Of a stretch of 64,000 bases of DNA, positions 15,115-23,379 are shown piece by piece (position 1 is the stretch's first letter; every line of letters starts with the position of its first letter). The notes beneath the pieces were generated by a model that was not told the origin of the DNA, made no database searches, and saw only the letters and a list, made by a program, of their open reading frames with translations. Origin of the DNA: Allobosea sp. Tri-44 (GTDB lineage: Bacteria; Pseudomonadota; Alphaproteobacteria; Rhizobiales; Beijerinckiaceae); the NCBI RefSeq assembly GCF_004123845.1, contig NZ_NBDP01000042.1:186001-250000 (forward strand), given 5' to 3'. Both the position numbers and the translations under genes were made by a program.

Positions 15115-16248
15115 ATGTTGAGCTTCCATGCTTCCGGCAGGAACGCAGAGATAGAGGCTCTTCGAGCGGTCGCCGTTATCATCGTCATTATCGGCCACGG
15201 GGGCGAGCTGCTGGGGTGGAAAGAGGCGCCATTCGCAAGGGTTCTAGCCTTTTTCGGCGGCGTCGATCTGTTCTTCGTGATCTCGGGGTATGTGATCGCG
15301 TCGGCCTATGTGGGCCAGTTCACCAAGGTCGTGGGCGACAAGAGTGCTTATTGGCGGCTTGTCGTTGCGTTTTGGATCAGGCGATTCTATCGGATCCTCC
15401 CCAGTAGCTGGCTTTGGCTGATCATCGTTATTGTCCTTGCTACCACCTACAACTCCACGCAGGTTTTTGGCGGGGTTCGAGGGGGCTTAGGAGATTTTAT
15501 CGCCGTCGTTCTGAATATCGCGAACTTCCACTTCGCGAAATGTGTCGTGCCTGATGTTTGGTGCGGGAGCAACGGGGTATACTGGAGCCTTTCTCTAGAG
15601 GAGCAGTTTTACTTCTGTTTTCCATTTGTTTTGCTTTTGCCGCGCCGATACATGGTGTTGTGCCTGTCAGTAATTATTGTTATTTATCTCTTCGTTCCTA
15701 GAACAACGATGATCTGGTTTACCCGGATTGACGGCATCAGTTTAGGAGTTTTGCTCGCGATTTTCCGTTCCAGCGAAGTGTACGCGCTAGTCGAGCCTCG
15801 GTTATTTACCTCACGGCCTGCGCGGTTGTTCGCTGCCGTGTTTCTTATCTCGGCGATCGTCATCGTGCCGGGATCAACGGGTTTGGTTTCGTTCTATCCA
15901 TCAGTCGTGGTCGGCGTATCTGGATTGTTGGTGCTGATTGCCTCTTACGATAAAAGCTATTTGTTCGCCTCCGGCATTTTACGGACGGTACTTGTTTGGA
16001 TCGGAGAGAGGTCTTTCGCCCTTTATCTCATTCACAACCCCGTCTTTTGGTTCATCCGGGAAACGCAAGCTCGGCTGTTCTCCGTCGAGACGCTTTCGCC
16101 CGCAGTGTTATGCGCAGTTGCAGCGCTTCTGATGGTTGCCTTGGCTGATCTCAATTACCGTTTCTTTGAAACGCCACTGCGCAACAAGGGCAAATTGGTG
16201 GCGACGAAATTCGCCGCTGCGGAGCAGCCGGTCAGGCAAGCCGCATAA
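15115..16248 (+). CDS. Acyltransferase family 3 (OafA/YrhL-like) membrane protein
   Basis: Integral membrane O-acyltransferase, 377 aa, with about ten hydrophobic segments. It opens with the family signature NAEIEALRAVAVIIVIIGHG, whose conserved His is thought to be catalytic, and has YWSLSLEEQFYF in the middle, the second family hallmark (WSLxxEEQFY). Such enzymes acetylate O-antigen, exopolysaccharide or Nod-type sugars. The coding sequence is noticeably richer in A and T, with many TTT, ATT and TTG codons, unlike neighbours that use mainly C/G-ending codons. This suggests horizontal transfer. No polysaccharide genes are adjacent. Confidence 0.9.
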   Translation: MLSFHASGRNAEIEALRAVAVIIVIIGHGGELLGWKEAPFARVLAFFGGVDLFFVISGYVIASAYVGQFTKVVGDKSAYWRLVVAFWIRRFYRILPSSWLWLIIVIVLATTYNSTQVFGGVRGGLGDFIAVVLNIANFHFAKCVVPDVWCGSNGVYWSLSLEEQFYFCFPFVLLLPRRYMVLCLSVIIVIYLFVPRTTMIWFTRIDGISLGVLLAIFRSSEVYALVEPRLFTSRPARLFAAVFLISAIVIVPGSTGLVSFYPSVVVGVSGLLVLIASYDKSYLFASGILRTVLVWIGERSFALYLIHNPVFWFIRETQARLFSVETLSPAVLCAVAALLMVALADLNYRFFETPLRNKGKLVATKFAAAEQPVRQAA

Positions 16249-16430
16249 ACATTACCTTCCAGTCTAACCGCCAAAACCACCCGCTTTGCCCGGGTTTTTC
16301 TGTGCCCAGAGCATCAGAATGAATTCCTTCATAGCTGGCCGCATCTCGTGAGTTGAGATGCAGGCCTGGCGGCAGTGTGAAGGAGGGGCATGGTCGGGGC
16401 AACCGAGCCCGCATCGGTCACCGACACCGC
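16249..16430. other. Short intergenic region between convergent genes
   Basis: The end of the acyltransferase gene faces a terminator for the minus-strand gene. I see no further gene or clear signal here. The base composition returns to GC-rich towards 16430. Confidence 0.4.
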
Positions 16431-16460
16431 AAAAAAAAGCGGCCGGGGTTCTCCGGCCGC
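16431..16460 (-). terminator. Rho-independent terminator of the small secreted protein gene
   Basis: Read on the minus strand, an 8-bp perfect stem GCGGCCGG / CCGGCCGC with a 6-base loop is followed directly by eight T residues. It lies about 30 bases after the stop of the gene at 16490-16936. Confidence 0.85.
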
Positions 16461-16489
16461 TGTCTTCAATCCTGTGCGGGCTGTCCGCC

Positions 16490-16936
16490 TTACTTGAACG
16501 CGATCAACACACCGTCGGCGCCGATCGTCGCCTGCAGGCCCTGGCGGCGGGTGTCGAGGCTGAGGGTCACGCCCTTGTCGTTCTTGAGCCAGACGCGGCC
16601 CTGGCCGGCGCGGCCGACGGCCCAGCCTTCCTTGAGCTGGACGTAGGGGCCGGCAAGGTCATTGCGGGTTGTCAGGCCGTAGACGCGCCCGCTCGCGACG
16701 ACGCGCGCTGCGCCAATGCCGCCGATGCCGAGCCCACCGACCGAGATCGGATAGGAGCGGCCGCGATAGGTGAAGGTGCCGCCGCCGAGCTCGCCGGAGG
16801 CGATGAAGGCGACGGAGATCTGCTCGATCTTGACCGTGCCGGTCTGTGGGCCGAGCGTGCGGGGCTGGGCCACGGCCGTGCCTGTGACGAGGGCAAGCGC
16901 AGCAGCGCCGGCGAAGAGGGATTTGATGGCGGGCAC
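16490..16936 (-). CDS. Small secreted protein of unknown function
   Basis: 148 aa from a GTG start at 16936. The start is set by AAGGAG placed eight bases upstream; a frame opening eight codons earlier would swallow that site. A signal peptide (AIKSLFAGAAALALVTGTAVAQ) leads into a glycine-rich all-beta protein with FTYRGRSYPISVGGLGIGGIG and SGRVYGL. Similar short exported alphaproteobacterial proteins share this YRGRxYP...GGLGxGGIG pattern, but I know no assigned function. It is single-gene, with its own terminator. Confidence 0.75.
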   Translation of the reverse strand: MPAIKSLFAGAAALALVTGTAVAQPRTLGPQTGTVKIEQISVAFIASGELGGGTFTYRGRSYPISVGGLGIGGIGAARVVASGRVYGLTTRNDLAGPYVQLKEGWAVGRAGQGRVWLKNDKGVTLSLDTRRQGLQATIGADGVLIAFK

Positions 16937-17026
16937 GGTCAGTACTCCTTGGTGATGCAACGGAGTCTACAACTGCCGGGACGCCCGGCAGTTCCGTGCG
17001 CCCGCCTCGCCGCCTAGCGCGCTTTC

Positions 17027-17128
17027 CGTTCAGCCGGACTCGGCTGAACGAAGAGAATTCGCGCAAAATCAAAGGGTTGAGCATGTTCTCGCCGCAAAAG
17101 TGGTGACCACTTTTACGGAACATGCTCA
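17027..17128. repeat. Dispersed palindromic repeat unit, overlapping the stop of the next gene
   Basis: Two nested inverted repeats: CGTTCAGCCG-GACT-CGGCTGAACG (17027-17050) and a 51-bp palindrome (17078-17128) with TGAGCATGTTC / GAACATGCTCA arms and the core AAAAGTGG-TGA-CCACTTTT. The last three bases of the palindrome form the stop codon of the minus-strand binding-protein gene. Similar elements are scattered through Hyphomicrobiales genomes. Here it may also fold as the 3' end structure of that mRNA. Confidence 0.8.
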
Positions 17129-18145
17129 GCGGAACGGCGGGCTGTACTGGATGCCGCCCTTGCTCCAGAGCTCGTTGGGACCGCGGGCCAGCTGCAGGCG
17201 CGAGCTCTTGCCGAGATGGCGCTCGAAGCTCTCGCCGTAATTGCCGACGGCCGAGATGACGCGCACGACCCAGTCGTTCGTTACGCCCATCGCTTCGCCC
17301 ATTTTGCCGTCGAGGCCGAGGAAGCGCTTCACCTCCGGGTTCGAGGACTTCAGCATCTCCTGGACGTTGGCCTTGGTGATGCCGAGCTCCTCGGCATTGA
17401 TCAAAGCGAGCACGGTCCAGCGCACCAGGTTGAACCAGGTCTCGTCGCCAGTGCGCACCCAGGGGCCGAGCGGCTCCTTGGAGACCACTTCAGGCAGGAT
17501 GACGTGATCGTCGAGGTCCTGCAGCTTCATCCGGACAGCCGAGAGCGCGGAGATGTCGGTCGTGTAGGCGTCGCAGCGGCCGGATTCGTAGGCTTTCAGC
17601 GCCTCCTCCGATGTGCCGAAGGCGGCCGCCTCGTACTTCATCCCGAGCTTGCGGAAATAGTCGGCGAGGTTGAGCTCGCTGGTGGTGCCCTGGGCGACGC
17701 AGACCGAAGCGCCGCCGAGCTGGGCGGCGGAGGAAACGCCGAGCTTCTTCGAGACCATGAAGCCCTGGCCATCATAGTAGTTGACGGTGGTGAAGGTGAC
17801 GCCCTGGCCGGCATTGCGCGACAGCGTCCAGGTCGTGGTGCGCGGCAGGACGTCGATCTCGCCGGCCTGCAAAGCGATCAGCCGGTCCTTCGAGGTCAGA
17901 GAGACGAAGCCGGCCTTCTCGGTGTCGTTGAAGATGATGGCGGCGAGCGCCCGGCAGATGTCGATGTCGAAACCCTGCCAGCGGCCATTGGCATCCTGCG
18001 TCGAGAAGCCGGCAACGCCGGGGCTGGTGCCGCAGATGATCTTGCCGCGGTCGCGGATCATCTTGAGCGTGTTGGCGTCGGCGGGCGCGGCGAAGCCGGC
18101 GGCCAGTGCCAGCGCAGCCGTCAGGCGAAGCAAAATCCGTTTCAT
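17126..18145 (-). CDS. Polar amino-acid ABC transporter substrate-binding protein (AapJ-like)
   Basis: Periplasmic binding protein of family 3, 339 aa from the ATG at 18145. The signal peptide ends near ADANT. The mature part has RGKIICGTSPGVAGFS, WQGFDIDICRALAAIIF, KDRLIALQAGEIDVLPRTTTWT and GMKYE, closely following AapJ of the rhizobial general L-amino-acid transporter. The characteristic C-terminal QYSPPFR end is present. No aapQMP genes adjoin; instead a C-S lyase and a LysR gene lie upstream on the same strand. A sulfur amino acid such as cystine is therefore a possible ligand, but this is inference. An earlier ATG at 18175 lacks a signal-like start. Confidence 0.9.
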   Translation of the reverse strand: MKRILLRLTAALALAAGFAAPADANTLKMIRDRGKIICGTSPGVAGFSTQDANGRWQGFDIDICRALAAIIFNDTEKAGFVSLTSKDRLIALQAGEIDVLPRTTTWTLSRNAGQGVTFTTVNYYDGQGFMVSKKLGVSSAAQLGGASVCVAQGTTSELNLADYFRKLGMKYEAAAFGTSEEALKAYESGRCDAYTTDISALSAVRMKLQDLDDHVILPEVVSKEPLGPWVRTGDETWFNLVRWTVLALINAEELGITKANVQEMLKSSNPEVKRFLGLDGKMGEAMGVTNDWVVRVISAVGNYGESFERHLGKSSRLQLARGPNELWSKGGIQYSPPFR

Positions 18146-18237
18146 CGTTGATCCCCTGTTGTTGTTTTCAGGCAAAGCTCTCCCGCCGCGGCGGAAGCGC
18201 TGCCTCCGCCGCGTTCGTCGTCTTCAGTCTTCCTGTC

Positions 18238-19422
18238 TCAGGCGACCTTGGCGGCCGCCGGCTGTTCCAGCGCGATCAGCAGCGCGTCGAGATCGTTCCA
18301 GAGGTCGTCCGGATCCTCGAGGCCGATGCTGATGCGCAGTGCCGGACCCGGATAAGGCCAAGGCGCAACGGTGCGCTCGCCGTCGAGTGCCAACGGCGCG
18401 ATCAGGCTGCGCGTACCGCCCCAGGAAGCGCCGATGGCGAAGACCTTGAGCGCGCTCAGCGCTGCTTCGAACAGGGCGTCGGGCGCGGGCTTCAGCACGA
18501 CGCTGAACACGCCGGAGGAGCGGCCCATGTCGCGCTTCCAGAATTCATGGCCGGGGCAGGAGGGCAGGGCAGGATGCAGCACCGTCTCGACCGCGGGCGA
18601 GCAGGTGAGGCGCCGGGCGAAATCCTCGGAGACCTCGCCCATATGGGCAAGGCGCAACGCCAGGGTTTCGAGGCCGCGCAGAGCGAGCTGGCATTCGTCG
18701 GGCGAGACGCCGACGCCGAAGCCGCGCAGTGTCTCCTTCAGCTTCTCGCGCAAGCCGAGATCGGCGACGGTGACCGAGCCGAGCAGCAGATCGGAATGGC
18801 CGCCGACATATTTGGTCAGCGCCTCACAGGCGAAATCGGCGCCATGCGCCAAAGGCTTGAAGATCAGCGGCGTTGCCCAGGTGTTGTCGCAGCCGACGAG
18901 CACACCCTTCGCCTTCGCCGCCTTCACGATGGCCGGCACGTCCTGCACCTCCATCGTGTTCGAACCCGGCGATTCGACCCAGACCAGCTTGACCCGCTCG
19001 TCGATCAGTCCGGCGATGCCGGCCCCGATCAGCGGGTCGTAGACGTCGTAGTCGATGCCGCGCGGCTTCAGGTACTCGTCGCAGAAGCTGCGCACCGGCT
19101 GGTAGACCTGATCGGGGATCAGCACCTTGTCGCCTGGCAGCAGCACCGAGAGCATGACGATGGTGACCGCCGCCTGGCCGGAGGGGACGAGCACCGTGCG
19201 TACGCCGCCATGCAGGGCGGTGAGCTGGGCCTCCAGCGTGCGGGTCGTCGGGGTGCCGTGCAGCCCGTAGGTGTAGCCGTCGAAGCCGCGATGCCTGCGG
19301 GCGAAGAAGCTCGCCGCATCGGGGTAGACGATGGTCGAGGCACGGTGGGTCGGCACCGTCAGGCTGGCATAGCCCTCCTCGTTGACGGCCGGATGGTGAA
19401 CGCTGCGGGTGGTGTCGTGCAT
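18238..19422 (-). CDS. metC: Cystathionine beta-lyase / PLP-dependent C-S lyase
   Basis: Cytoplasmic trans-sulfuration enzyme of the Cys/Met metabolism PLP family, 394 aa. It would cleave cystathionine to homocysteine, pyruvate and ammonia, or act on cystine-like substrates. Visible features are YTYGLHGTPTTRTLEAQL, the VLVPSGQAAVTI cofactor loop, CDNTWATP (cofactor-binding Asp), the PLP lysine in EALTKYVGGHSD and the C-terminal GASWGGTRSL. AAAGGAGCCCCC precedes the ATG at 19422, so the slightly earlier start in frame is not used. It sits between a LysR gene and an AapJ-like binding protein, all on the minus strand. MetC is the best name, but related lyases with other substrates cannot be excluded. 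Confidence 0.88.
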   Translation of the reverse strand: MHDTTRSVHHPAVNEEGYASLTVPTHRASTIVYPDAASFFARRHRGFDGYTYGLHGTPTTRTLEAQLTALHGGVRTVLVPSGQAAVTIVMLSVLLPGDKVLIPDQVYQPVRSFCDEYLKPRGIDYDVYDPLIGAGIAGLIDERVKLVWVESPGSNTMEVQDVPAIVKAAKAKGVLVGCDNTWATPLIFKPLAHGADFACEALTKYVGGHSDLLLGSVTVADLGLREKLKETLRGFGVGVSPDECQLALRGLETLALRLAHMGEVSEDFARRLTCSPAVETVLHPALPSCPGHEFWKRDMGRSSGVFSVVLKPAPDALFEAALSALKVFAIGASWGGTRSLIAPLALDGERTVAPWPYPGPALRISIGLEDPDDLWNDLDALLIALEQPAAAKVA

Positions 19423-19566
19423 GGGGGCTCCTTTGAAGGGCATGTTCCCTCCGCGGCGCCCTGCCGGCTATCAGCGAAAACTTATGGCTCGATGCCTGAA
19501 TGTTATGATTTCCAGTCTTGCGCGAATTCTTGTCGTTCGACCGATTTCGGTCGAACGGAATGCGCG

Positions 19567-20442
19567 CTAGCGGACTTCCATCAGGCAGTCGATGAAATCG
19601 CGCACCAGCTGCGATTTCGGTCGGTCGAGCGGCAGGATCAGCAGGCTGCGGCTCTGCACCTCCGGCTCGAACGGGCGCAGCACCATCCGTGACGGATCGG
19701 CGCCGGCGACCGCATAGGGGCTGACCAGGCCGATGCCGACCCCTTCGGCAACCAGGGAGCAGACCGTCGCCGCATAGATCGTCTCGACCACGACACGCGG
19801 CTTGACGCCGGCCTCGTCGAAGATGCGGTCTAGCCGCTGGCGGGCGCGGTCCTCCGGGACATAGGCGATGAAGGGGACGCCATCGAGATCGGCCGGGCCG
19901 ATCACCTCCTTTCCCGCCAGCGGATGGCCGAGCGGCATGGCGCAGAGCGCCCGCGGCTGGACGAAGGGTTGGTGGAGGACGCCGGATGTGTCGATCTCGT
20001 CGGCGGCGAGGCCGATGTCGAAGGCGCCTGAGGCGACCCCGTCACGGACGTCGCGCGAGGGCAAGACCATCAGCGTCACCGCGATGTCCGGGCGCCTGTC
20101 GCGGAAGCGGCGCACCGCCCGAGGTACCAGCGAGGAGCCGAGCGCCGAGAGCGAGCCGATGCGCAGTTGCCCGGCGCCGTGGTCGCGGATGCGGGCGGCG
20201 GTGGCGCGAAGCGTGTCCATGCCGAGGAAGGAGGCCTGGACCTGGGCGTAGAACAGCTTGCCCTCGGGTGTCGCGACGATGCGGTTGCGGATGCGGTCGA
20301 ACAGCATGAAGCCGAGCGAGCGTTCGAGCTCGGCGATGGCGCGGCTGACTCCGGGCTGGGTGACACCGAGGAGCTCGGCGGCGCGCGAGATCGTGCCGGC
20401 CTTCATCACCGCGGCGAAGGTTTCGAGTTGTCGGCTGTTCAA
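19567..20442 (-). CDS. LysR-family transcriptional regulator
   Basis: 291 aa. The N-terminal winged helix-turn-helix reads MNSRQLETFAAVMKAGTISRAAELLGVTQPGVSRAIAELE split by normal LysR spacing, followed by the linker helix and a type 2 periplasmic-binding effector domain (about 90-290). It lies 144 bases upstream of the C-S lyase gene on the same strand, so it probably regulates metC and the binding protein. LysR regulators of sulfur genes often sense O-acetylserine or homocysteine. The effector here is not readable. The start ATG is at the conserved position. Confidence 0.92.
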   Translation of the reverse strand: MNSRQLETFAAVMKAGTISRAAELLGVTQPGVSRAIAELERSLGFMLFDRIRNRIVATPEGKLFYAQVQASFLGMDTLRATAARIRDHGAGQLRIGSLSALGSSLVPRAVRRFRDRRPDIAVTLMVLPSRDVRDGVASGAFDIGLAADEIDTSGVLHQPFVQPRALCAMPLGHPLAGKEVIGPADLDGVPFIAYVPEDRARQRLDRIFDEAGVKPRVVVETIYAATVCSLVAEGVGIGLVSPYAVAGADPSRMVLRPFEPEVQSRSLLILPLDRPKSQLVRDFIDCLMEVR

Positions 20443-20617
20443 GCGGTGCGCGCCCCAGGCTGTCGTACGACGGCAGCCTAGTCGTGGTGCCGGGCGGAGG
20501 GAACCGCGCGAACACGGGCCCGGGACGCGATTTTACGGAAGGATCCCCCTTAACCGCGGGTTTACCCTGTTTCCGTAGGGTCGCCGGGCAGAACTCCAAG
20601 ATGAAAGCGCAGCGTCA

Positions 20618-22072
20618 ATGCACGCACAGGCCCTGAAGCTGCCTGATCCTGCCAATGAGGATGCGCCGAGCGCAGGGGCTGCGGCTCAGGCCGTGCGCGA
20701 GATCGCCGAGCGTTTCGGCAAGCTCAGCGCCGAGATCACCGATATGTCGGGACGTATCGGCGACGTCAATGCCGAGCTCGACAGGCAGACAGACGGGTTG
20801 CACCGCATGGTCGCCTCGGTCGATCAGGTGTCGCGCTCCAATAAGGCGATCCAGCATTCTGCCGAGGCCGCCCAGGAGGCGGCGTCCGTGGTCAAGAGCG
20901 GGCTCGAACGCGTCACCGGAGCGGTCCGGCAGGGCCTCAATGCGGCGCAGAACGATATCGCCGAACTGTCCGATGGCGCGCAGTCGATCTCGCAGGCGCT
21001 GAACGAAGCGGTGAGCCGGGCGCACAAGGTCCGGGAGGCCAGCGAAGCGATCCAGACGATCACGCGCGAAATCCAGCTGCTGTCGATCAATGCCGGCGTC
21101 GAGGCCGCGCGCAGCGGTGTCGCCGGCCGTGGCTTTGCCGTGATCGCCGCGGCGGTGAAGCAGCTCGCCGAGCAGACCCGAGACGCCACCTCGGCGAGCG
21201 CCAAGCAGCTCGACGCGCTGGTCGCGACCGTCGACCAGCTTGCGAAGCAGAGCGAGGCGAATGCGCAGGCCGCCCGGCGCGCCAGCGAGGAGAGCCAGGG
21301 CATTTCGCAGCAGATCGGCGAACTCGATCATTTCGGTCGCTCGGTGGTCGGGCTGATCAGCGAGATCGACTCGATCTCGACGCCTGCGCGCGAGAACGCC
21401 GTCGCCTTCGCGCAGGTCGGCAACGAACTGAAGGATTTGGCGGCGGGCGTCGATCAGTCTGGCCGCAACCTCGAGGTCGCGGCACGGCGAGGGGCGTCGC
21501 TGGTCTCGACCAGCGAGGCGATTCTCGGCGCGATCGCGGGCTCCGGCGTGCGCACGCCGCAATCGGACATGATCGAGATTGCCGTCGAAGCGGCAGCGAC
21601 GATCTCAGACCTGTTCGAGCAGGCCGTGGCGAAGGGCGAGGTCGGCCTGGCCGAGCTGTTCGACGAGGCCTACCGGCCGGTCCCGGGCAGCGATCCCCAG
21701 CAGTTCATGAGCCGCTTCACGGCCTTGACCGACCGATTGCTACCGCCGGTGCAGGAGAGGTTGCTGACGGTGAACAAGCGCATCGTCTTCTGCGCAGCCA
21801 TCGACCGCAATGGCTACCTGCCGACGCACAACCGCAAATATTCGCAGCCGCAGGGATCGGACCCGGTCTGGAACAACGCCAATTGCCGCAACCGCCGGAT
21901 CTTCAACGATCGCACCGGGCTTGCTGCGGCGCGCAACCAGAAACCGTTCCTGCTCCAGACCTACCGGCGCGACATGGGCGGCGGCAATTTCCTGGTGATG
22001 GAAGACCTGTCGGCGCCGATCTTCGTCCGGGGCCGCCACTGGGGCGGGGTCCGGTTCGGGCTCAGTGTCTGA
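20618..22072 (+). CDS. Soluble methyl-accepting chemotaxis protein with C-terminal sensory domain
   Basis: 484 aa without membrane segments. The N-terminal two thirds is a coiled-coil MCP signalling module, with hairpin tip ITREIQLLSINAGVEAARSGVAGRGFAVIA (about 145-175). This is close to the canonical tip but with QLLSINAG in place of NLLALNAA. The C-terminal domain (about 335-484) carries FCAAIDRNGYLPTHN, RNRRIFNDRTGL and FVRGRHWGGVRFG. This Cache-like end is seen in cytoplasmic chemoreceptors with sensor after signalling domain. It opens the chemotaxis cluster. The inverted order (signalling first, sensor last) is the unusual part; the ligand is unknown. Confidence 0.85.
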   Translation: MHAQALKLPDPANEDAPSAGAAAQAVREIAERFGKLSAEITDMSGRIGDVNAELDRQTDGLHRMVASVDQVSRSNKAIQHSAEAAQEAASVVKSGLERVTGAVRQGLNAAQNDIAELSDGAQSISQALNEAVSRAHKVREASEAIQTITREIQLLSINAGVEAARSGVAGRGFAVIAAAVKQLAEQTRDATSASAKQLDALVATVDQLAKQSEANAQAARRASEESQGISQQIGELDHFGRSVVGLISEIDSISTPARENAVAFAQVGNELKDLAAGVDQSGRNLEVAARRGASLVSTSEAILGAIAGSGVRTPQSDMIEIAVEAAATISDLFEQAVAKGEVGLAELFDEAYRPVPGSDPQQFMSRFTALTDRLLPPVQERLLTVNKRIVFCAAIDRNGYLPTHNRKYSQPQGSDPVWNNANCRNRRIFNDRTGLAAARNQKPFLLQTYRRDMGGGNFLVMEDLSAPIFVRGRHWGGVRFGLSV

Positions 22073-22139
22073 GAGGCGGTAGGGGAACCGGAGCGGTCGT
22101 CTCCAGTGTCGTGTTGAGTACGCGTTTCGAGTTGCTGAC

Positions 22140-22607
22140 ATGCATATCGCGCCATCCTTCCCCAATCTCTCGGTGCTGCTGATCGATCCCAGCCCGCACT
22201 ATCGGCGGATCATCCGCACCATGCTCTACCAAGCGCAGCTGCAACGCGTCTTCGAGGCGGCCGACCTCTCCACCGCCGCGACGACCTTCATCCAGAAGCA
22301 GCCCAACATCGTGATGCTGGACTGGGACCTGCCCGATGGCGACAGCCTGAAATGCCTGGCCTCGATCCGCTCGTTCAAGACCTCGCCCTTCGCCAAGGCG
22401 CCGGTGTTGGTGATGATGGAGAAGCCCGACCGGCGCTCGGTGGTGCAAGCCGCCAAGCTCGGCGCGCACGAGATCATCGTGAAGCCGATCTCGCCCAATA
22501 ATCTCTGGCTGCACCTGTCCGGCATCATCAACGTGCCGCGCAAGTACAAGGAAGCGAACGGCGCCATCACGCTGGTGCCGCGCGCGATCAGCAACAGCCT
22601 GTTCTGA
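22140..22607 (+). CDS. Response regulator, receiver domain only
   Basis: 155 aa. A single receiver domain with LLIDPSPHYRRII in the first acidic pocket, the phospho-acceptor Asp in IVMLDWDLPDG and the conserved Lys in IIVKPISPNN, plus a short basic C-terminal tail. The first acidic pair is reduced to one Asp (ID-P) instead of the usual DD. It has no output domain, so it works by protein contact. It lies 67 bases after the soluble MCP and is probably part of the same chemotaxis transcript, either as a phosphate sink or an accessory CheY. Confidence 0.85.
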   Translation: MHIAPSFPNLSVLLIDPSPHYRRIIRTMLYQAQLQRVFEAADLSTAATTFIQKQPNIVMLDWDLPDGDSLKCLASIRSFKTSPFAKAPVLVMMEKPDRRSVVQAAKLGAHEIIVKPISPNNLWLHLSGIINVPRKYKEANGAITLVPRAISNSLF

Positions 22608-22722
22608 AGCAGGAATTGTTGCCCCGGAATGGCCATAATCCTTCCCGCGACAGCGCGAGCTTAGCGAAATTTTTACTAATCCTGCAGATTCTGCCTAGTC
22701 ACCAGTCACAGGGCGCGCCGCC

Positions 22723-23004
22723 GTGGTCATCACCGTCTCCCTTCCGCCTTTCCTCGGCCGATCAGAGGCTGCTGCGTTCCGCAATCAGCTCCTCGTCGCG
22801 CTGGAGCAGAAGGAAAGCATCGCAGTCGAGTGCGCCGAGGCCGGCCCGTTCCCGAGCCTGTGGATTCAGCTCATGCATGCGGCTGCGACCAGCGCCAAGG
22901 CGCGCGGACTCAGCGTCACGCTCAAGGCGGTGTCCGAAGAATGCCGCCAGTCCTTTCAGGCGATCGGGTTCGACCCGGCCCAAAGCGCCCTCGTTCTGGA
23001 GTGA
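22723..23004 (+). CDS. STAS-domain protein of the chemotaxis cluster
   Basis: 93 aa, one STAS domain (anti-sigma-factor antagonist fold). MVITVSLPPFLGRSEAAAFR and the FPSLWIQLMHAAA segment fit the fold. The serine in PSLWIQLM stands where SpoIIAA-type proteins are phosphorylated. It precedes cheY by seven bases. STAS proteins recur next to cheY-cheA in alphaproteobacterial clusters, with a role that is not established; it may bind CheA or another kinase. No partner anti-sigma kinase is visible in the window. Confidence 0.8.
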   Translation: MVITVSLPPFLGRSEAAAFRNQLLVALEQKESIAVECAEAGPFPSLWIQLMHAAATSAKARGLSVTLKAVSEECRQSFQAIGFDPAQSALVLE

Positions 23005-23011
23005 TGCCGCG

Positions 23012-23371
23012 ATGAAGATCCTCGCGATCGACGATACCAAGACCCTGCTCAGCCTGCTCAGCATGACGCTGCGCAATGCCGGCCACGAAGTGGCCGAGGC
23101 AGAGAACGGCGAGGAGGGGCTGGTGCGTTTCGACCAGTTCAAGCCAGATCTCGTCATCACCGATCTCAACATGCCGATCATGGACGGCATCGAATTCACG
23201 CGCGCCTGCCGCGCGCGAGCGGCAGGCCAGAACACGCCGATCATCGTGCTGACCACCGAGAATGGCGCAGAGATCAAGGCGGAAGGCCGCCGCGCCGGCG
23301 CCAGCGCCTGGATGGTCAAGCCGTTCGAGCCCAACACCCTGCTCGGCCTCGTCGCGCGCTACCAGAACTGA
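23012..23371 (+). CDS. cheY: CheY chemotaxis response regulator (first copy)
   Basis: 119-residue single receiver domain. The acidic pocket is AIDDTKT, the phosphorylation Asp lies in LVITDLNMPIMDG, then Thr in VLTTENG and Lys in WMVKPFEPN. These are the full CheY set, in contrast to the degenerate first receiver gene upstream. It sits between the STAS gene and cheA (eight bases before cheA) and should receive phosphate from CheA. A second cheY closes the cluster. The ATG at 23012 is chosen because the longer frame overlaps the STAS gene. Confidence 0.93.
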   Translation: MKILAIDDTKTLLSLLSMTLRNAGHEVAEAENGEEGLVRFDQFKPDLVITDLNMPIMDGIEFTRACRARAAGQNTPIIVLTTENGAEIKAEGRRAGASAWMVKPFEPNTLLGLVARYQN

Positions 23372-23379
23372 GGCGGTCT

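Noticed and set aside
20534-20577. Inverted TACGGAA...TTCCGTA before the soluble receptor gene as an operator
   Set aside because: The arms are 29 bases apart and I find no second copy or matching regulator, so it may be chance.
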